Numbered from the stretch's first letter, positions 6,217-15,257 are shown. The stretch is DNA of 64,000 nucleotides from Alteromonas genovensis (GCF_010500895.1 NZ_JAAAWO010000016.1:1-64000), one strand, 5' to 3'. The notes: generated by a model from the sequence alone, not told the origin. Program-made: numbers and translations.

Positions 6217-7254
6217 ATGAACAAAAATCAAAAGAAAAAAATTCTGAGAATCCCCCTTCTAATAGCGACTATAACTTCTTTGTACTTTGTACCGTGGCTA
6301 TTAGTAAAGGCATGGATTCTGCCGCTGCCAAATACGGTTCAGGAACAGCTAGATGAAGCCATTGACCATGGTTTCGACGGAATGATTGTTTATATAGACC
6401 GAACTGGTCAGCCCCCGCAGTATGTTGCTTCGGGTTGGCACAATAAAAAAGCTAAAATACCCGCCAAACCTCATGCACTGTTTAAGATTGCCAGCATCAG
6501 CAAGCTATATGATGCAGTGGCCGTTACCAAATTAGTAAGCAGTGGACGACTTCATTTAGATAAGACAATTGCCGAATATTTACCTGAACTTGTAGGAAGA
6601 ATCGAAAACTCAGACACAATCTCATTGAGATTATTATTACAGCATAGAAGCGGTATTCCCAACTTTACGGATGCTCCGAATTTTTGGGCTGCACCTACAC
6701 AAAGCTATGAAGAAAGTATCGCATTGATCCTAGATAAGCCGGCCAACTTTAAACCCGGTGAAGATTATGAATATTGCAATACAAACTACCTATTGCTTAA
6801 TAAGATAATGGACGATGTACTCGGTTATGATAACTTCCGTTTCATTCAGAAAGAAATTCTAATGCCGCTGAATTTGAACAATACCTTCAGTTCGCTAGAG
6901 GATGTGAGTATGGAGCATGTAATGAGTGGCTATCATGTAGGTCATCCCTTTGATTTAAAAAAAGATGAACATGGCATGTTGGCTACGGCAGAAGACGTGG
7001 GCACATTCGTGAGAGCACTGAACGATGGTTCAATGTTTCGAGCAGGAGAACAGGAAATCTATTCTTCCATTTATGAATATGAACATTCAGGTTGGGTGCC
7101 GGGATATCAGAGCTTTGCAGAATACAATAAAGAACTTGATACCGTCGTAATTGGGTTCTACGGCACTACCGACTCCGAACTGTACAATTGGAACTTGTCA
7201 CAAATTATAAATAACAGGATCGTTAAAATTCTAAAAAAGCAGAATAGTTCATGA
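6217..7254 (+). CDS. Serine beta-lactamase-family hydrolase (class C/DD-peptidase type), membrane-anchored
   Basis: 345 residues. A basic N-terminus and hydrophobic segment (residues about 11-35) anchor it facing the periplasm. The penicillin-binding fold shows the SxxK motif SISK (93-96, in FKIASISKLYD), the second motif YCN (186-188, usually YSN) and HSG (290-292) as the third. This family includes DD-carboxypeptidases, esterases and peptidases; substrate cannot be told. LLLQHRSGIPNF and YNTNY-like surroundings are typical. Not clearly part of an operon. Ser-to-Cys in the second motif is a mild oddity. Not convincingly an antibiotic-resistance enzyme. Confidence 0.8.
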   Translation: MNKNQKKKILRIPLLIATITSLYFVPWLLVKAWILPLPNTVQEQLDEAIDHGFDGMIVYIDRTGQPPQYVASGWHNKKAKIPAKPHALFKIASISKLYDAVAVTKLVSSGRLHLDKTIAEYLPELVGRIENSDTISLRLLLQHRSGIPNFTDAPNFWAAPTQSYEESIALILDKPANFKPGEDYEYCNTNYLLLNKIMDDVLGYDNFRFIQKEILMPLNLNNTFSSLEDVSMEHVMSGYHVGHPFDLKKDEHGMLATAEDVGTFVRALNDGSMFRAGEQEIYSSIYEYEHSGWVPGYQSFAEYNKELDTVVIGFYGTTDSELYNWNLSQIINNRIVKILKKQNSS

Positions 7255-7264
7255 TAGATGTACA

Positions 7265-7283
7265 CATCGGTGCGACACCGATG
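7265..7283. other. Perfect hairpin after the hydrolase gene
   Basis: CATCGGTG-CGA-CACCGATG is a perfect 8-bp stem ten bases after the stop codon. No T-run follows, so it is either a weak terminator or an RNA-stabilising hairpin. Confidence 0.4.
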
Positions 7284-7359
7284 GGCGCATTGGGAAACTC
7301 GCTGATCGCTGAAGAAGCGTGCAAGCAAAAGTACTCACAAAACCGTCGTTAGTGGCTGT

Positions 7360-8106
7360 CTACTTTGCTATAAGGCCCAGCTCTGAAAATTTAATAGTAT
7401 CAAGTGAATCAAACTGAATAGCGCAGCCCTGTTCAATCATGGTGAGCCAGGCAAAGCGCAGCGCATCGGCTCGCTTTCCTGTCCAAAAATCTTTGGTTTT
7501 ATTAATATAGGCAACCACTGGCTTAGTGTAACCATCGCGGTAGATACGGCGGATAAAGGTGAAGTCAGGCCCAAATGATTCCAAAACAGCTGAGTTACTC
7601 ACATCAATTGACGTTAACAGCTCATTGAAGGCATCTTGGTTACGCCCCTGCCGATAGGCCACCCACGCCCTCGCTATTCCAACAAAATGCGCTTCCGTAC
7701 TAAAATTATCAAATACATTACCGGCTATTTGCTGATCTCTGCTTAGGCGTTCGCCGTGCTGAAACATAAGGTCAATCTTGGCGTTCACGGTTTTTACCGG
7801 CTCAAATTGAGCGCTGTAAATAAGGTGTCGGCTCAAATCCCCTATCACCTGATACGGATTGCTTTTCGCTTGGCTGCTTCGCTCGTAGTCTCGCTGAGTA
7901 CGCTTCATCATTCGCTTGTTTTTGCGTTCAAAATAGTCGAGCCGCTCTTCAACAAACTGCTTGTATTTCGGGTCAGTACAGCCTGTTGCGCTCAATTCTG
8001 CCTGCTCTTTTTCAACAAATGCGGGGGCAGGCACACTGAACGCCAATTCGCTAGCACTTATCAATAGGACAACAAAGCAAAATTGCGTAATCGAGTGCAG
8101 TGACAT
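7360..8106 (-). CDS. Secreted protein of unknown function
   Basis: 248 residues with a cleavable signal peptide (FCFVVLLISASELAFSVPAP) and a mature helical domain rich in charged residues (ERLDYFERKNKRMMKRTQRD). Two cysteines (in TGCTD and EQGCAI) lie near the two ends of the mature chain and could form a disulfide. Repeating helical pairs such as GIARAWVAYRQGRNQDAFNE look TPR-like. Predicted periplasmic; no family recognised. It is single, downstream of a structured intergenic element. Confidence 0.6.
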   Translation of the reverse strand: MSLHSITQFCFVVLLISASELAFSVPAPAFVEKEQAELSATGCTDPKYKQFVEERLDYFERKNKRMMKRTQRDYERSSQAKSNPYQVIGDLSRHLIYSAQFEPVKTVNAKIDLMFQHGERLSRDQQIAGNVFDNFSTEAHFVGIARAWVAYRQGRNQDAFNELLTSIDVSNSAVLESFGPDFTFIRRIYRDGYTKPVVAYINKTKDFWTGKRADALRFAWLTMIEQGCAIQFDSLDTIKFSELGLIAK

Positions 8107-8131
8107 TTAACTTACCTTGTTAATAATTATC

Positions 8132-8410
8132 AGGGCGTGTTGCTCTTTGTTGTACGAGTTTTGGGCTAAATGGAAGCATTTTGTTTGCGAAACAGTCCCG
8201 TAGGCCTAGCGGGCTAAGTCAAAGAGCCCAAATAAAAAAGCGGCGACAAAAAGTAAAGTGCTTCCATAACGCCCCCTTCGGGCAGCGCCTGTGAGCTATT
8301 CATCCTTTGTTGAATGGTTTCGATTTAGCCCGCTAGACCTTCAACCATTCGCCTTGCCTAAATAGCTCACAGACCGCTGCAAAAATGTACAGCAAAGAGC
8401 AACACGCCCT
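8132..8410. mobile_element. MITE-like nested inverted-repeat element (279 bp)
   Basis: The ends are 24-bp inverted repeats (8132-8155 and 8387-8410) starting AGGGCGTGTTGCTCTTTG with one mismatch. Inside are further inverted pairs: TGGAAGCA 8171-8178 with 8259-8266; AGGCCTAGCGGGCTAA 8202-8217 with 8325-8340 (one mismatch); TTGGGCT 8161-8167 with 8225-8231; GAATGGTT 8312-8319 with 8343-8350; and 8283-8300 with 8361-8379 (one bulge). No protein frame of note exists. Terminal repeats without a transposase suggest a non-autonomous element, but no target-site duplication is evident. Confidence 0.6.
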
Positions 8411-8478
8411 AACTACATACTCAAAATACGTATAGATTGATCTACTTCGCAGCTCGTTCTAGAGGACGGATGGCAATA

Positions 8479-8502
8479 AAAAGCCCCGCATTAGCGAGGC
8501 TT
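8479..8502 (-). terminator. Terminator of the outer-membrane protein gene
   Basis: On the minus strand AAGCCTCGC-TAAT-GCGGGGCTT forms a hairpin followed by TTTTATTG, about 25 bases after the stop of the gene that ends at 8528. Confidence 0.75.
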
Positions 8503-8527
8503 TAGAAAGAGATAGCATTCGTGAGGC

Positions 8528-9349
8528 TTAAAATCTAAACGTACCTAATAGCGTTAATGAGCCTAGTGTGCCTTCATCGGTATCAACACCAGCACCAAAG
8601 CGAATTGATGAATGCGCATTAAACCAATAGTTGGTGCCCAACTCTATGACGTTTTCAGAACCAAAGCGATCATTGTTCTCGTGTATTGCCATAACGCCTA
8701 CACTCCAGTTGGCTTTGAAGTAGTAATCCGCATCGACTTCTAACGTAAGCTCATCGTCAAAGTGCGTACCTTTAAGCTTGATATCCCAACCTGGTTTAAA
8801 GCTTGAAGGATTGAAACCGAAGCTTGTATAGCGAGCAAATACACTGGCACTGAATTCAGAATCACCAAAACGTTGCACATCGCTTCCACCATCAAAAGCC
8901 CTAAAGGTTTCATCAAGGTCGTAAAAGTCTATTCCTGCTCCCATTTCCCAATTTTCAGAAACAAACTTTGAAACATCAACGCCAAAACGCTGTAGGGTTG
9001 CATCGTAGAATCTGTTGTCGTCAGTAGTTCTGCCGTAACGGCCTCTTACCACTAAATCGTCTTGAGAAAACCATTCCCCGGTAACATTAAACTGATCGAC
9101 GTTATCAATACCGAAATAGTCTACCGATATATTGTTGCTGCGCTGAAGGTATGGGCTTATTGCGTAAGCCTGCTCGCCGATATTTACCGTATCAAAATAA
9201 TGACGGTAGCTGGCACCAATGAAATTATCATCTGCATCTCTGACATCAGAGAAACCAATGCTGACTTCATGGTTAATTGGCGTAGTTTCGGCAAATACGG
9301 TAGGAGTAGCTAGAGCGAGGGCGCAAAGGGCTGCACGTGTAACAAACAT
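8528..9349 (-). CDS. Putative outer-membrane beta-barrel protein (porin-like)
   Basis: 273 residues with a signal peptide (LCALALATPTVFAE, cleavage near residue 20) and alternating aromatic/polar strands through the whole chain, ending LTLLGTFRF with the terminal Phe needed for barrel assembly. Acidic loops (FSDVRDADDNF, GTHFDDELTLEVDADYYF) are frequent. It is probably a 12-14 strand barrel of the putative-porin type found in Alteromonadales. Substrate unknown. It is monocistronic, with its own terminator and a 120-bp leader. Confidence 0.7.
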   Translation of the reverse strand: MFVTRAALCALALATPTVFAETTPINHEVSIGFSDVRDADDNFIGASYRHYFDTVNIGEQAYAISPYLQRSNNISVDYFGIDNVDQFNVTGEWFSQDDLVVRGRYGRTTDDNRFYDATLQRFGVDVSKFVSENWEMGAGIDFYDLDETFRAFDGGSDVQRFGDSEFSASVFARYTSFGFNPSSFKPGWDIKLKGTHFDDELTLEVDADYYFKANWSVGVMAIHENNDRFGSENVIELGTNYWFNAHSSIRFGAGVDTDEGTLGSLTLLGTFRF

Positions 9350-9469
9350 AATAAATCCTTTTTATAATGCTAGCACCGTTATCTATTCGATGCTTCTAAA
9401 AAACGAGAGCACAATATAATAGAAGTTATCTGAACATAAGATGAATAAATGAGGCAATTATTGCTGAAT

Positions 9470-9766
9470 TTACAATGCATTAAATAAGCGAGACCACAGC
9501 GCATTGACGAGTTTTGCATCGTCTTTTTCAAGCTCGTTATTTGCAAACGCACGCTCTAAGCTCGTCGTCATGTTTTCATCAAGCTGCTTAATGGTTGCGC
9601 TTTCTTTCATTTCTAATTGGCGAGACTCTACTGCAAAATGCCCCTGCAGATAACTGGCGATAAACAGCTCATCATCATCTCCATGATTAACAACATCATC
9701 TAGTGCAGCTTCAATTTTTGCGATTTTTTCTACCACGTCGTGTGGTGCAGCAGCAGGTGGTAACAC
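9470..9766 (-). CDS. yfcL: YfcL-family protein
   Basis: 98 residues. The segment DVVNHGDDDELFIASYLQGH and the C-terminal LVNALWSRLFNAL match the small YfcL family (function unknown). In E. coli yfcL lies next to epmC, as here with one gene between, which supports the call. Soluble, mostly helical, acidic. A ribosome site (GGAGAAG) is visible upstream of the ATG at 9766. Confidence 0.75.
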   Translation of the reverse strand: MLPPAAAPHDVVEKIAKIEAALDDVVNHGDDDELFIASYLQGHFAVESRQLEMKESATIKQLDENMTTSLERAFANNELEKDDAKLVNALWSRLFNAL

Positions 9767-9822
9767 TCTCTTCTCCTTTGTTATTGCTTAATTCATTTTT
9801 ACAATTTGTTTTTAAATTCGTT

Positions 9823-10953
9823 TTAAAGTGCGTTGTACAACACTTTGTCTTTATAGCCGGTGATAATAGTGAATGCTCCAGCAAGTTCCTCATCTAATTG
9901 TGGGTCGCCAGAGTCTAACCGAAGGGGTTTGCCATCTAGCGCTTGAACCTTTTGTTTGGTTGCCACAACTATCATGTTTTCTTTGCCCAACTGGCGAATA
10001 AAAGCAGGGCTTAACTGCTGATTGCCTCGCCCTAGTATGTGCCCCTGACCGCCGATAACGGTAAGTACCACCTTGCTCGGTTTGTCGCGAGTTAGCTCTA
10101 TCAGTTCTGATGCCGTCACATCGTTGGCAACAAGCTCTCCGTTTTTGATGACATCGACACCGAGCAATGTGTTGTCTAACCCCAGATACTCCATTACCGA
10201 GCCTACGGTTGAGCCAGAGCCCATCACAAATAAGGTGTCTGGTTCGTCCTCCATAATCTCCGATACGTAGGCAGAAATATCATCAAGCACCAAAGCCTCG
10301 TCTTCCTTGCCTCCCATTTTTACTGCTTGAACGTAAGTCAGTTCGGCGGGAACTCGCATTTCACCGTAATGCTTGGCTATGACTTTACCGCCTCTAAAGG
10401 CATCTTCATCTATGTCGCGCACCTCTGCGTCCATGACACTGACTAACTCTCCAGCAATCATTTGGCTCACTACCTGCCCGGCAGCTGCCGGAGAAACGCA
10501 ATACACGCCAGAATGAATTTTACATCCAGCGGGAACGCCGAGCACAGGGATGGCTTCACCTACAACGCGACATATATTGCGAGCGGTTCCATCGCCACCG
10601 GCGAATAACAACAAATCGACACCGGCTTCTACCATTGCATGGGCTGCATTTTCTGAATCTTCGCCTTCGGTTTGCACTTCAGGGGCGTGATAAATAACCT
10701 CGCAAGGAATACCCAAAGAAGCACAAACGGTTTCACCCATGTCACCCGATGCGGTGAGTACCGTAACTTGCCCTGAAAGCGCGTCTAGAATACTCAGCGC
10801 TTTGGCCATTTTTTCATTGGCTTTTTTCTCGGCTCCCATGGCGAGGGCCTTTTCTCTTATTTGAGCGCCATCACTTCCCTTTAATGCAAGCGCACCGCCA
10901 ATACCCGCAAAGGGGTTTACAATAATTCCTAGCCGAAAACTTGGCTTACTCAT
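9823..10953 (-). CDS. ATP-NAD kinase family protein
   Basis: 376 residues. The N-terminus LGIIVNPFAGIGGALALKGS and the signature FAGGDGTARNIC (GGDGT, near residues 118-122) are those of ATP-NAD kinase-type enzymes, which phosphorylate NAD or a related substrate; VLGVPAGCKIHSGVY is the next conserved block. It is longer than standard NadK (about 290) and belongs to the divergent subgroup often called ATP-NAD kinase family, so true NAD kinase activity is not assured. Its start overlaps the epmC stop by four bases (ATGA), so they are co-translated. Confidence 0.85.
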   Translation of the reverse strand: MSKPSFRLGIIVNPFAGIGGALALKGSDGAQIREKALAMGAEKKANEKMAKALSILDALSGQVTVLTASGDMGETVCASLGIPCEVIYHAPEVQTEGEDSENAAHAMVEAGVDLLLFAGGDGTARNICRVVGEAIPVLGVPAGCKIHSGVYCVSPAAAGQVVSQMIAGELVSVMDAEVRDIDEDAFRGGKVIAKHYGEMRVPAELTYVQAVKMGGKEDEALVLDDISAYVSEIMEDEPDTLFVMGSGSTVGSVMEYLGLDNTLLGVDVIKNGELVANDVTASELIELTRDKPSKVVLTVIGGQGHILGRGNQQLSPAFIRQLGKENMIVVATKQKVQALDGKPLRLDSGDPQLDEELAGAFTIITGYKDKVLYNAL

Positions 10954-11528
10954 GCGGCGTCATCTCCAATGCATCTAGTTGATGAAGTGTCGTTGTTTTC
11001 ATCAAGCGAAAACGTGGTGGCGAGCGCCGAGATAAAGCGCTGGGCTCTATGGGGAAAACCAGCTTGCCTGTAGTGCGCTAACTGTGCGGCAACGTTTGCG
11101 GTAAACCCTTCTCGGTCAGGTTCGGCCCCATTGAGGTTATCAGTGCTGACCTGAAACTGCCTTCCCGCGGCCTCAGTAAACGCCCATTCAATAGCCTGGG
11201 GCTTTATTTCTACCTTTTCAAAGTCGAGCTGTTGCTGTGTATCTCTGCCATCTGGACAGTACCAATATCCGTAATCTTCTAACAGCCTGCGTTTGTCACC
11301 GGCAATGCACCAGTGCGCCACTTCGTGCAGTGCGCTAGAAAAAAAGCCGTTTGCAAAAACAATTTGGTGATAGTTGCAATGCTTACTCGCGGGCAGGTAA
11401 ATGGGTTCATCACTCCCAAGCACTAATCGCGTGTTGAAGTCGGCAAAGGTGCTATTGAACAACGCGATAAGCGTTGGCACATCGGTGTCTACTTCGCTTA
11501 ATTCGTTGTGGTGGACAGGGGTATTCAT
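10950..11528 (-). CDS. epmC: Elongation factor P hydroxylase
   Basis: 192 residues matching EpmC (YfcM): DEPIYLPASKHCNYHQIVFA, the metal-binding ALHEVAHWCIAG (HExxH-like), GYWYCPDGRDTQQQ and KPQAIEWAF. The enzyme hydroxylates the beta-lysylated lysine of EF-P, the last step of that modification. The last 15 or so residues are a variable tail. It is the first gene of a run with the NAD-kinase-like gene, and yfcL follows after a short gap. epmA, epmB and efp are not in this window. Confidence 0.9.
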   Translation of the reverse strand: MNTPVHHNELSEVDTDVPTLIALFNSTFADFNTRLVLGSDEPIYLPASKHCNYHQIVFANGFFSSALHEVAHWCIAGDKRRLLEDYGYWYCPDGRDTQQQLDFEKVEIKPQAIEWAFTEAAGRQFQVSTDNLNGAEPDREGFTANVAAQLAHYRQAGFPHRAQRFISALATTFSLDENNDTSSTRCIGDDAA

Positions 11529-11679
11529 ATCAACTCACGCTTACTTCTTATGGCTAGGAGGAAATATCTCAAAGCTTTGATAAACACTGACTATCGAGAA
11601 TGCGTACTTTGAGCACGCAATTGATTTTGCGGGATTATACCAGTAAAGAAATGACTTCTCACTTGAAAGCTAGACGCGC

Positions 11680-12447
11680 ATGAGTCAATCTACGTTTACA
11701 ACACTAACCGCCCTCTTTGACGATGGAGTGAGAATTTTGGCGCAAGAGATCATTAAACATATTCATCGAGTTAATGCTCAGCGAGACTTGGCAAACAAAC
11801 TCAACCTAATGGCGCTTATTCATCAACTTCAAGACTGGCAATGTCAGCGGCTTTTAGTATCTCACGATGACCTTGCACAACAGCAGCGCTATCAAAAAGC
11901 GATGGCTTTTTTCGTAGAAGAGCTTTACGGCCCCAAAGACTTTAGTCAACGAGATGCCGATTTGGTAAGAGTGATCCCGAAACTTGCCAAAGTGCTACCA
12001 GAGAAAGCAATGAACGCCATGAATGACGCACTGTCGTTAAATGCGCTGTCTTTCGATTTAGACATGGAAATGGCGCAATATTTAAATAAACATTTTGCTA
12101 CACAACCGATTAACCGCGATTCTTACGCGCAAGCCTACCGAAGCGTAGGTCGAAAAAATGACCGAGAAAGCCAAATTACCATAATTTCACACCTTGGCGA
12201 TCAATTAGCCGATGTCATCAAGGTTCGAGGGATTGGTATGCTAATTTCGATGTCTCGGCGGCCTGCCAAAATGGCTGGGCTACTGGCGCTACACGAATTT
12301 TTAGACCGAGGATTCAATGCATTTAAGGCAATTGGTGATGTTCAAAGCTTCATTCAGCCGGTGTTAGAACGCGAAACCAGGCTAATGGAAATATTACTAA
12401 GTGAAAACACCACACTGCCAGAAGATAACCCGCTGCCAGTGGTTTAA
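11680..12447 (+). CDS. FFLEELY-motif protein, unknown function
   Basis: 255 residues, all helical, with the signature AFFVEELYGPKDFSQRDADL near residues 85-110 and a later HLGDQLADVIKVRGIGMLIS block. Proteins with this FFxEELYGPxDF motif are common in gammaproteobacteria and of unknown function. No signal peptide or membrane segment, so cytoplasmic. It is followed 42 bases later by a thioesterase and may be co-transcribed with it. Confidence 0.65.
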   Translation: MSQSTFTTLTALFDDGVRILAQEIIKHIHRVNAQRDLANKLNLMALIHQLQDWQCQRLLVSHDDLAQQQRYQKAMAFFVEELYGPKDFSQRDADLVRVIPKLAKVLPEKAMNAMNDALSLNALSFDLDMEMAQYLNKHFATQPINRDSYAQAYRSVGRKNDRESQITIISHLGDQLADVIKVRGIGMLISMSRRPAKMAGLLALHEFLDRGFNAFKAIGDVQSFIQPVLERETRLMEILLSENTTLPEDNPLPVV

Positions 12448-12489
12448 ACCGAATAGATAGCAAGCATATGAACATGAAAGGAAAATTGC

Positions 12490-12957
12490 GTGACCGAGCA
12501 TACGTTAAACTGGATGTATGATGCTCCATTTATTCAACATTGGCATATTGATGATACTCATATTGACCACTATAAGCATGTGAATAACGTGGCCTATCTG
12601 TCGCAGTTAGAAAAGCTCGCGTGGGCCCATTCTAATGCCCTTGGCCTGCAATTTGCCGATTACCAATCGCTTAATAGGGGCATGGTGATTAAGCGACATG
12701 AACTCAACTATCACCTTCCTGCTCACCTAGGTGATACCTTAGAGTGCGCAACCTGGATAGTGCAATGCGATAAACGCCTTACTCTTACTCGTCAGTTTCA
12801 ATTTATTTGCCCTGAACGTAGTAAAACGGTATTTGATGCGCTAACCACCTTTGTTTGCGTTAGCCTTGATACCGGAGTGCCTAAGCGAATGCCCGCTCAG
12901 TTTATTGATGCCTACCACTCTGCCTGTATAACAACTGGCGACATTGCAAAACCCTAA
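12490..12957 (+). CDS. Acyl-CoA thioesterase, hotdog fold (4HBT family)
   Basis: 155 residues from a GTG start, chosen because AAAGGAAAA lies seven bases upstream and the domain begins at once. IDDTHIDHYKHVNNVAYLSQ carries the 4-hydroxybenzoyl-CoA-thioesterase signature, with the Asp/His-Asn region around residues 25-35. Such enzymes hydrolyse acyl-CoA thioesters in the cytoplasm; chain specificity cannot be read. Hotdog strands follow (MVIKRHELNYHLPAHLGDTL). It probably shares a transcript with the upstream gene. Confidence 0.85.
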   Translation: MTEHTLNWMYDAPFIQHWHIDDTHIDHYKHVNNVAYLSQLEKLAWAHSNALGLQFADYQSLNRGMVIKRHELNYHLPAHLGDTLECATWIVQCDKRLTLTRQFQFICPERSKTVFDALTTFVCVSLDTGVPKRMPAQFIDAYHSACITTGDIAKP

Positions 12958-13042
12958 TTCGTTAACCCAGATACGCGACTAGCGAACTATTAAACATAAT
13001 GATATTTACCTCCATTGCACAATTTTCTATAGGCTGAGTTAA

Positions 13043-14281
13043 ATGAACCGCATGCTTCTGATAACACTGTTGCTGGTGCTCACCGCTTCGCTACTGCTTA
13101 ATGTTTATCTTTGGCAGCGCTTTTCAAACTCTCCGCAGTCGAATCCTCGCTCAAATCCCCACTCAAATCCCCACTCAAATAAGAACGCGTTAAATCAAAA
13201 CCTTGCAGCGCAAAACGATGATGCTATCTCGCCTAACGGGTCGCGCTCTGAAGAGGCATATAAACGCAGTGGTAGCAATAGTATCGACGGTGCCAGAAAC
13301 ATAGATGATAGAAACATGGATGCTAGAAACACAAATGGCGCATCGATTAAAGGGATGCGCTCACTGTCAGAGCTCAATGCGTTACTACAAAGTGGTGATA
13401 TGGCCGCACTGGCTGCGTCCCTCAACAGACAGCTGAAAATATCGCCGTTAAGTGAGCCCTTATTGCTGTTAGAGGCAGAGCTTATAAGACAAACCAAGCC
13501 GTTACCTACTGCACTACTTAACTATTATGATTTGGCAGATTTGCCCCTATCGAATACAGCGTTAGTTGAAATAAATGAAAAAATTCAAACCTTGTATCAG
13601 CAAGCTCAGCAGCAACTTAGCAGTAGTCATCAGTGGGAGCTGGTAGCAAAGCTTAACGAACCACTTTTTCAGCGCGTGCCAGATAACAAAACGTACACCC
13701 TTAACTTAGCAACTGCTTATGCCCATCAGTTAAAAGCTACCCTAATGGAAGATGTATTAGCAGCCCTTCCCTTTAACGACCGCGACGCGCAAGCTATTCG
13801 AAAGATAGCGTTTGAACAGCAGGTAGCAGCGACAGATTCTAACACCACAGACGAACCCCAGCTTCAAGACTCGCTTTTAGAGGACGATAATACCGTACGT
13901 GTAAAACTAGAACGCATTGGAAATTCATATCACGTTAATGCCCAAGCTCTTAATCAGAGCGCGTCTATGATCCTCGACACGGGCGCAAGCACGACGGCAA
14001 TTTCGTCTAATTTGTATGCCCGTTTAGGCAAAATGCGAAATTTAACTTTTATTGGCATATTTACTATTCAAACGGCTTCTGGAAGTGTTGAAGCCCCCCT
14101 TGTACGAATTCCAGAATTTAGGTTTGCTGGGTACACGTTTAACAATGTCTCTGCCATTGTATTGCCTGAAGAAGCGTTGCCCGATGCAGATGGGCTTTTA
14201 GGTATGAATATTCTCGGTGAGTTTGATTTTTCGATATTGCCGCAAGAAGACGTGCTGGTCTTAGATAAGCGTAGTTTTTAG
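13043..14281 (+). CDS. Membrane-anchored retropepsin-like aspartic protease
   Basis: 412 residues. One N-terminal membrane segment (MLLITLLLVLTASLLLNVYL), a low-complexity linker with short repeats (NPHSNPHSN and RNIDDRNMDARN, from tandem DNA duplications at about 13149-13180 and 13295-13335), a helical middle and a C-terminal aspartic-protease domain with active-site DTGAS near residue 311 (MILDTGASTTAIS) and a DADGLLGMNIL flap/Gly region. Clan AA proteases of this kind work as dimers and probably face the periplasm. Substrate unknown. The linker repeats suggest slippage and variable length between strains. Confidence 0.8.
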   Translation: MNRMLLITLLLVLTASLLLNVYLWQRFSNSPQSNPRSNPHSNPHSNKNALNQNLAAQNDDAISPNGSRSEEAYKRSGSNSIDGARNIDDRNMDARNTNGASIKGMRSLSELNALLQSGDMAALAASLNRQLKISPLSEPLLLLEAELIRQTKPLPTALLNYYDLADLPLSNTALVEINEKIQTLYQQAQQQLSSSHQWELVAKLNEPLFQRVPDNKTYTLNLATAYAHQLKATLMEDVLAALPFNDRDAQAIRKIAFEQQVAATDSNTTDEPQLQDSLLEDDNTVRVKLERIGNSYHVNAQALNQSASMILDTGASTTAISSNLYARLGKMRNLTFIGIFTIQTASGSVEAPLVRIPEFRFAGYTFNNVSAIVLPEEALPDADGLLGMNILGEFDFSILPQEDVLVLDKRSF

Positions 14282-14419
14282 ATAAGAGCAGTAAACTCGG
14301 GCTTATAGGATGTCTGTGAGCTTTTGCAGCGGACTTTGTGCTGTTTATCATCTGACCCAGATGTTGTGCTTTTTCTTGTCATTCCTTCTAAGCACCTTTA
14401 TGAAAAAGGAAAATTCGTG

Positions 14420-15181
14420 ATGTGTAAATTTTGGTTACTCGCTGTATTCGCACTCTGTTTTTCAGGTTGTGCTACTAACTTTAGCAGCTCGTCGCCTAAG
14501 CAAGAGGGATCTGCGCTAGAACTCGATGGAAACTGGCTTATTGAGAATATAAACGGCGCCGGCGTTATCGATAAAAGCCATCTAACGGCTATGATTTCGG
14601 GAAATACTATTTCTGGTCGTGCAGGCTGTAATAACTTTACTGGGCAGATTTCACGCACGATTGACAAGATTTCAATACGTAAGTTAGCACTAACAAGAAA
14701 GATGTGCTCCCCTGCGCTAATGGCACAAGAGCAGCGATTGATTGGTGCACTTGAAAGCGCAAATAAACTAGAAATAAGTAAAGACAAACCATGGGTATGG
14801 TTTTTATCAAAAAACCAGACTACATCCCTAAAGCTGGTTAAAATAAACGATGGCAACATTACCAAGCCAGCTGCTAGCAATAACACATTACGCGCTGTTG
14901 ATTTAAACACAAAAAACAAACAGGACGATAAAAGCTCAGAACACCATGTTTTTCATTGCGCGACTCTAGGGCGTATCGAAATGCGCTTTTTAGGTCCAGA
15001 AACCATATTACTGACGCTGCCAGAAGAGTCTGTAATATTGCAACGAGACAGAAGTGCTTCAGGTGCCCGGTACAAAAGCGAGAGCAATAGTGAAAACGAT
15101 AGTGAATCGTTCTCCTTTTGGAACAAAGGACATGAAGCCACGTTGTTGCTAAAAAACACAACGTACTCGTGCACGCATTAA
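14420..15181 (+). CDS. META-MliC two-domain lipoprotein
   Basis: 253 residues. Lipoprotein signal CKFWLLAVFALCFSGCAT (lipobox FSGC). Residues about 40-145 are a META/HslJ domain (SGRAGCNNFTGQ, then LALTRKMCSPALMAQEQRL). Residues about 180-253 are an MliC/PliC lysozyme-inhibitor domain with a conserved SASGARY, FWNKGHEATLLL and a Cys pair (HCATLG and YSCTH). It should sit in the outer membrane facing the periplasm and may protect peptidoglycan from host or predator lysozyme. I chose the ATG at 14420 because AAAGGAAAA precedes it. The fusion is the notable point. Confidence 0.8.
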   Translation: MCKFWLLAVFALCFSGCATNFSSSSPKQEGSALELDGNWLIENINGAGVIDKSHLTAMISGNTISGRAGCNNFTGQISRTIDKISIRKLALTRKMCSPALMAQEQRLIGALESANKLEISKDKPWVWFLSKNQTTSLKLVKINDGNITKPAASNNTLRAVDLNTKNKQDDKSSEHHVFHCATLGRIEMRFLGPETILLTLPEESVILQRDRSASGARYKSESNSENDSESFSFWNKGHEATLLLKNTTYSCTH

Positions 15182-15257
15182 GCGACTTTTAAGTGTGCGT
15201 CTGACAGGTTAACAGCAGCATATTGCGCAGTATTGATAATGTTGTTCATCAATACGT

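Noticed and set aside
6217-7254. Antibiotic-resistance beta-lactamase carried by the integron
   Set aside because: It lies beyond the array terminator without an attC, has a membrane anchor and motifs of general serine hydrolases, so a resistance role is not supported.
13195-13497. Minus-strand 100-residue frame inside the aspartic-protease gene
   Set aside because: Shadow of a clearly coding plus-strand gene with low-complexity linker.
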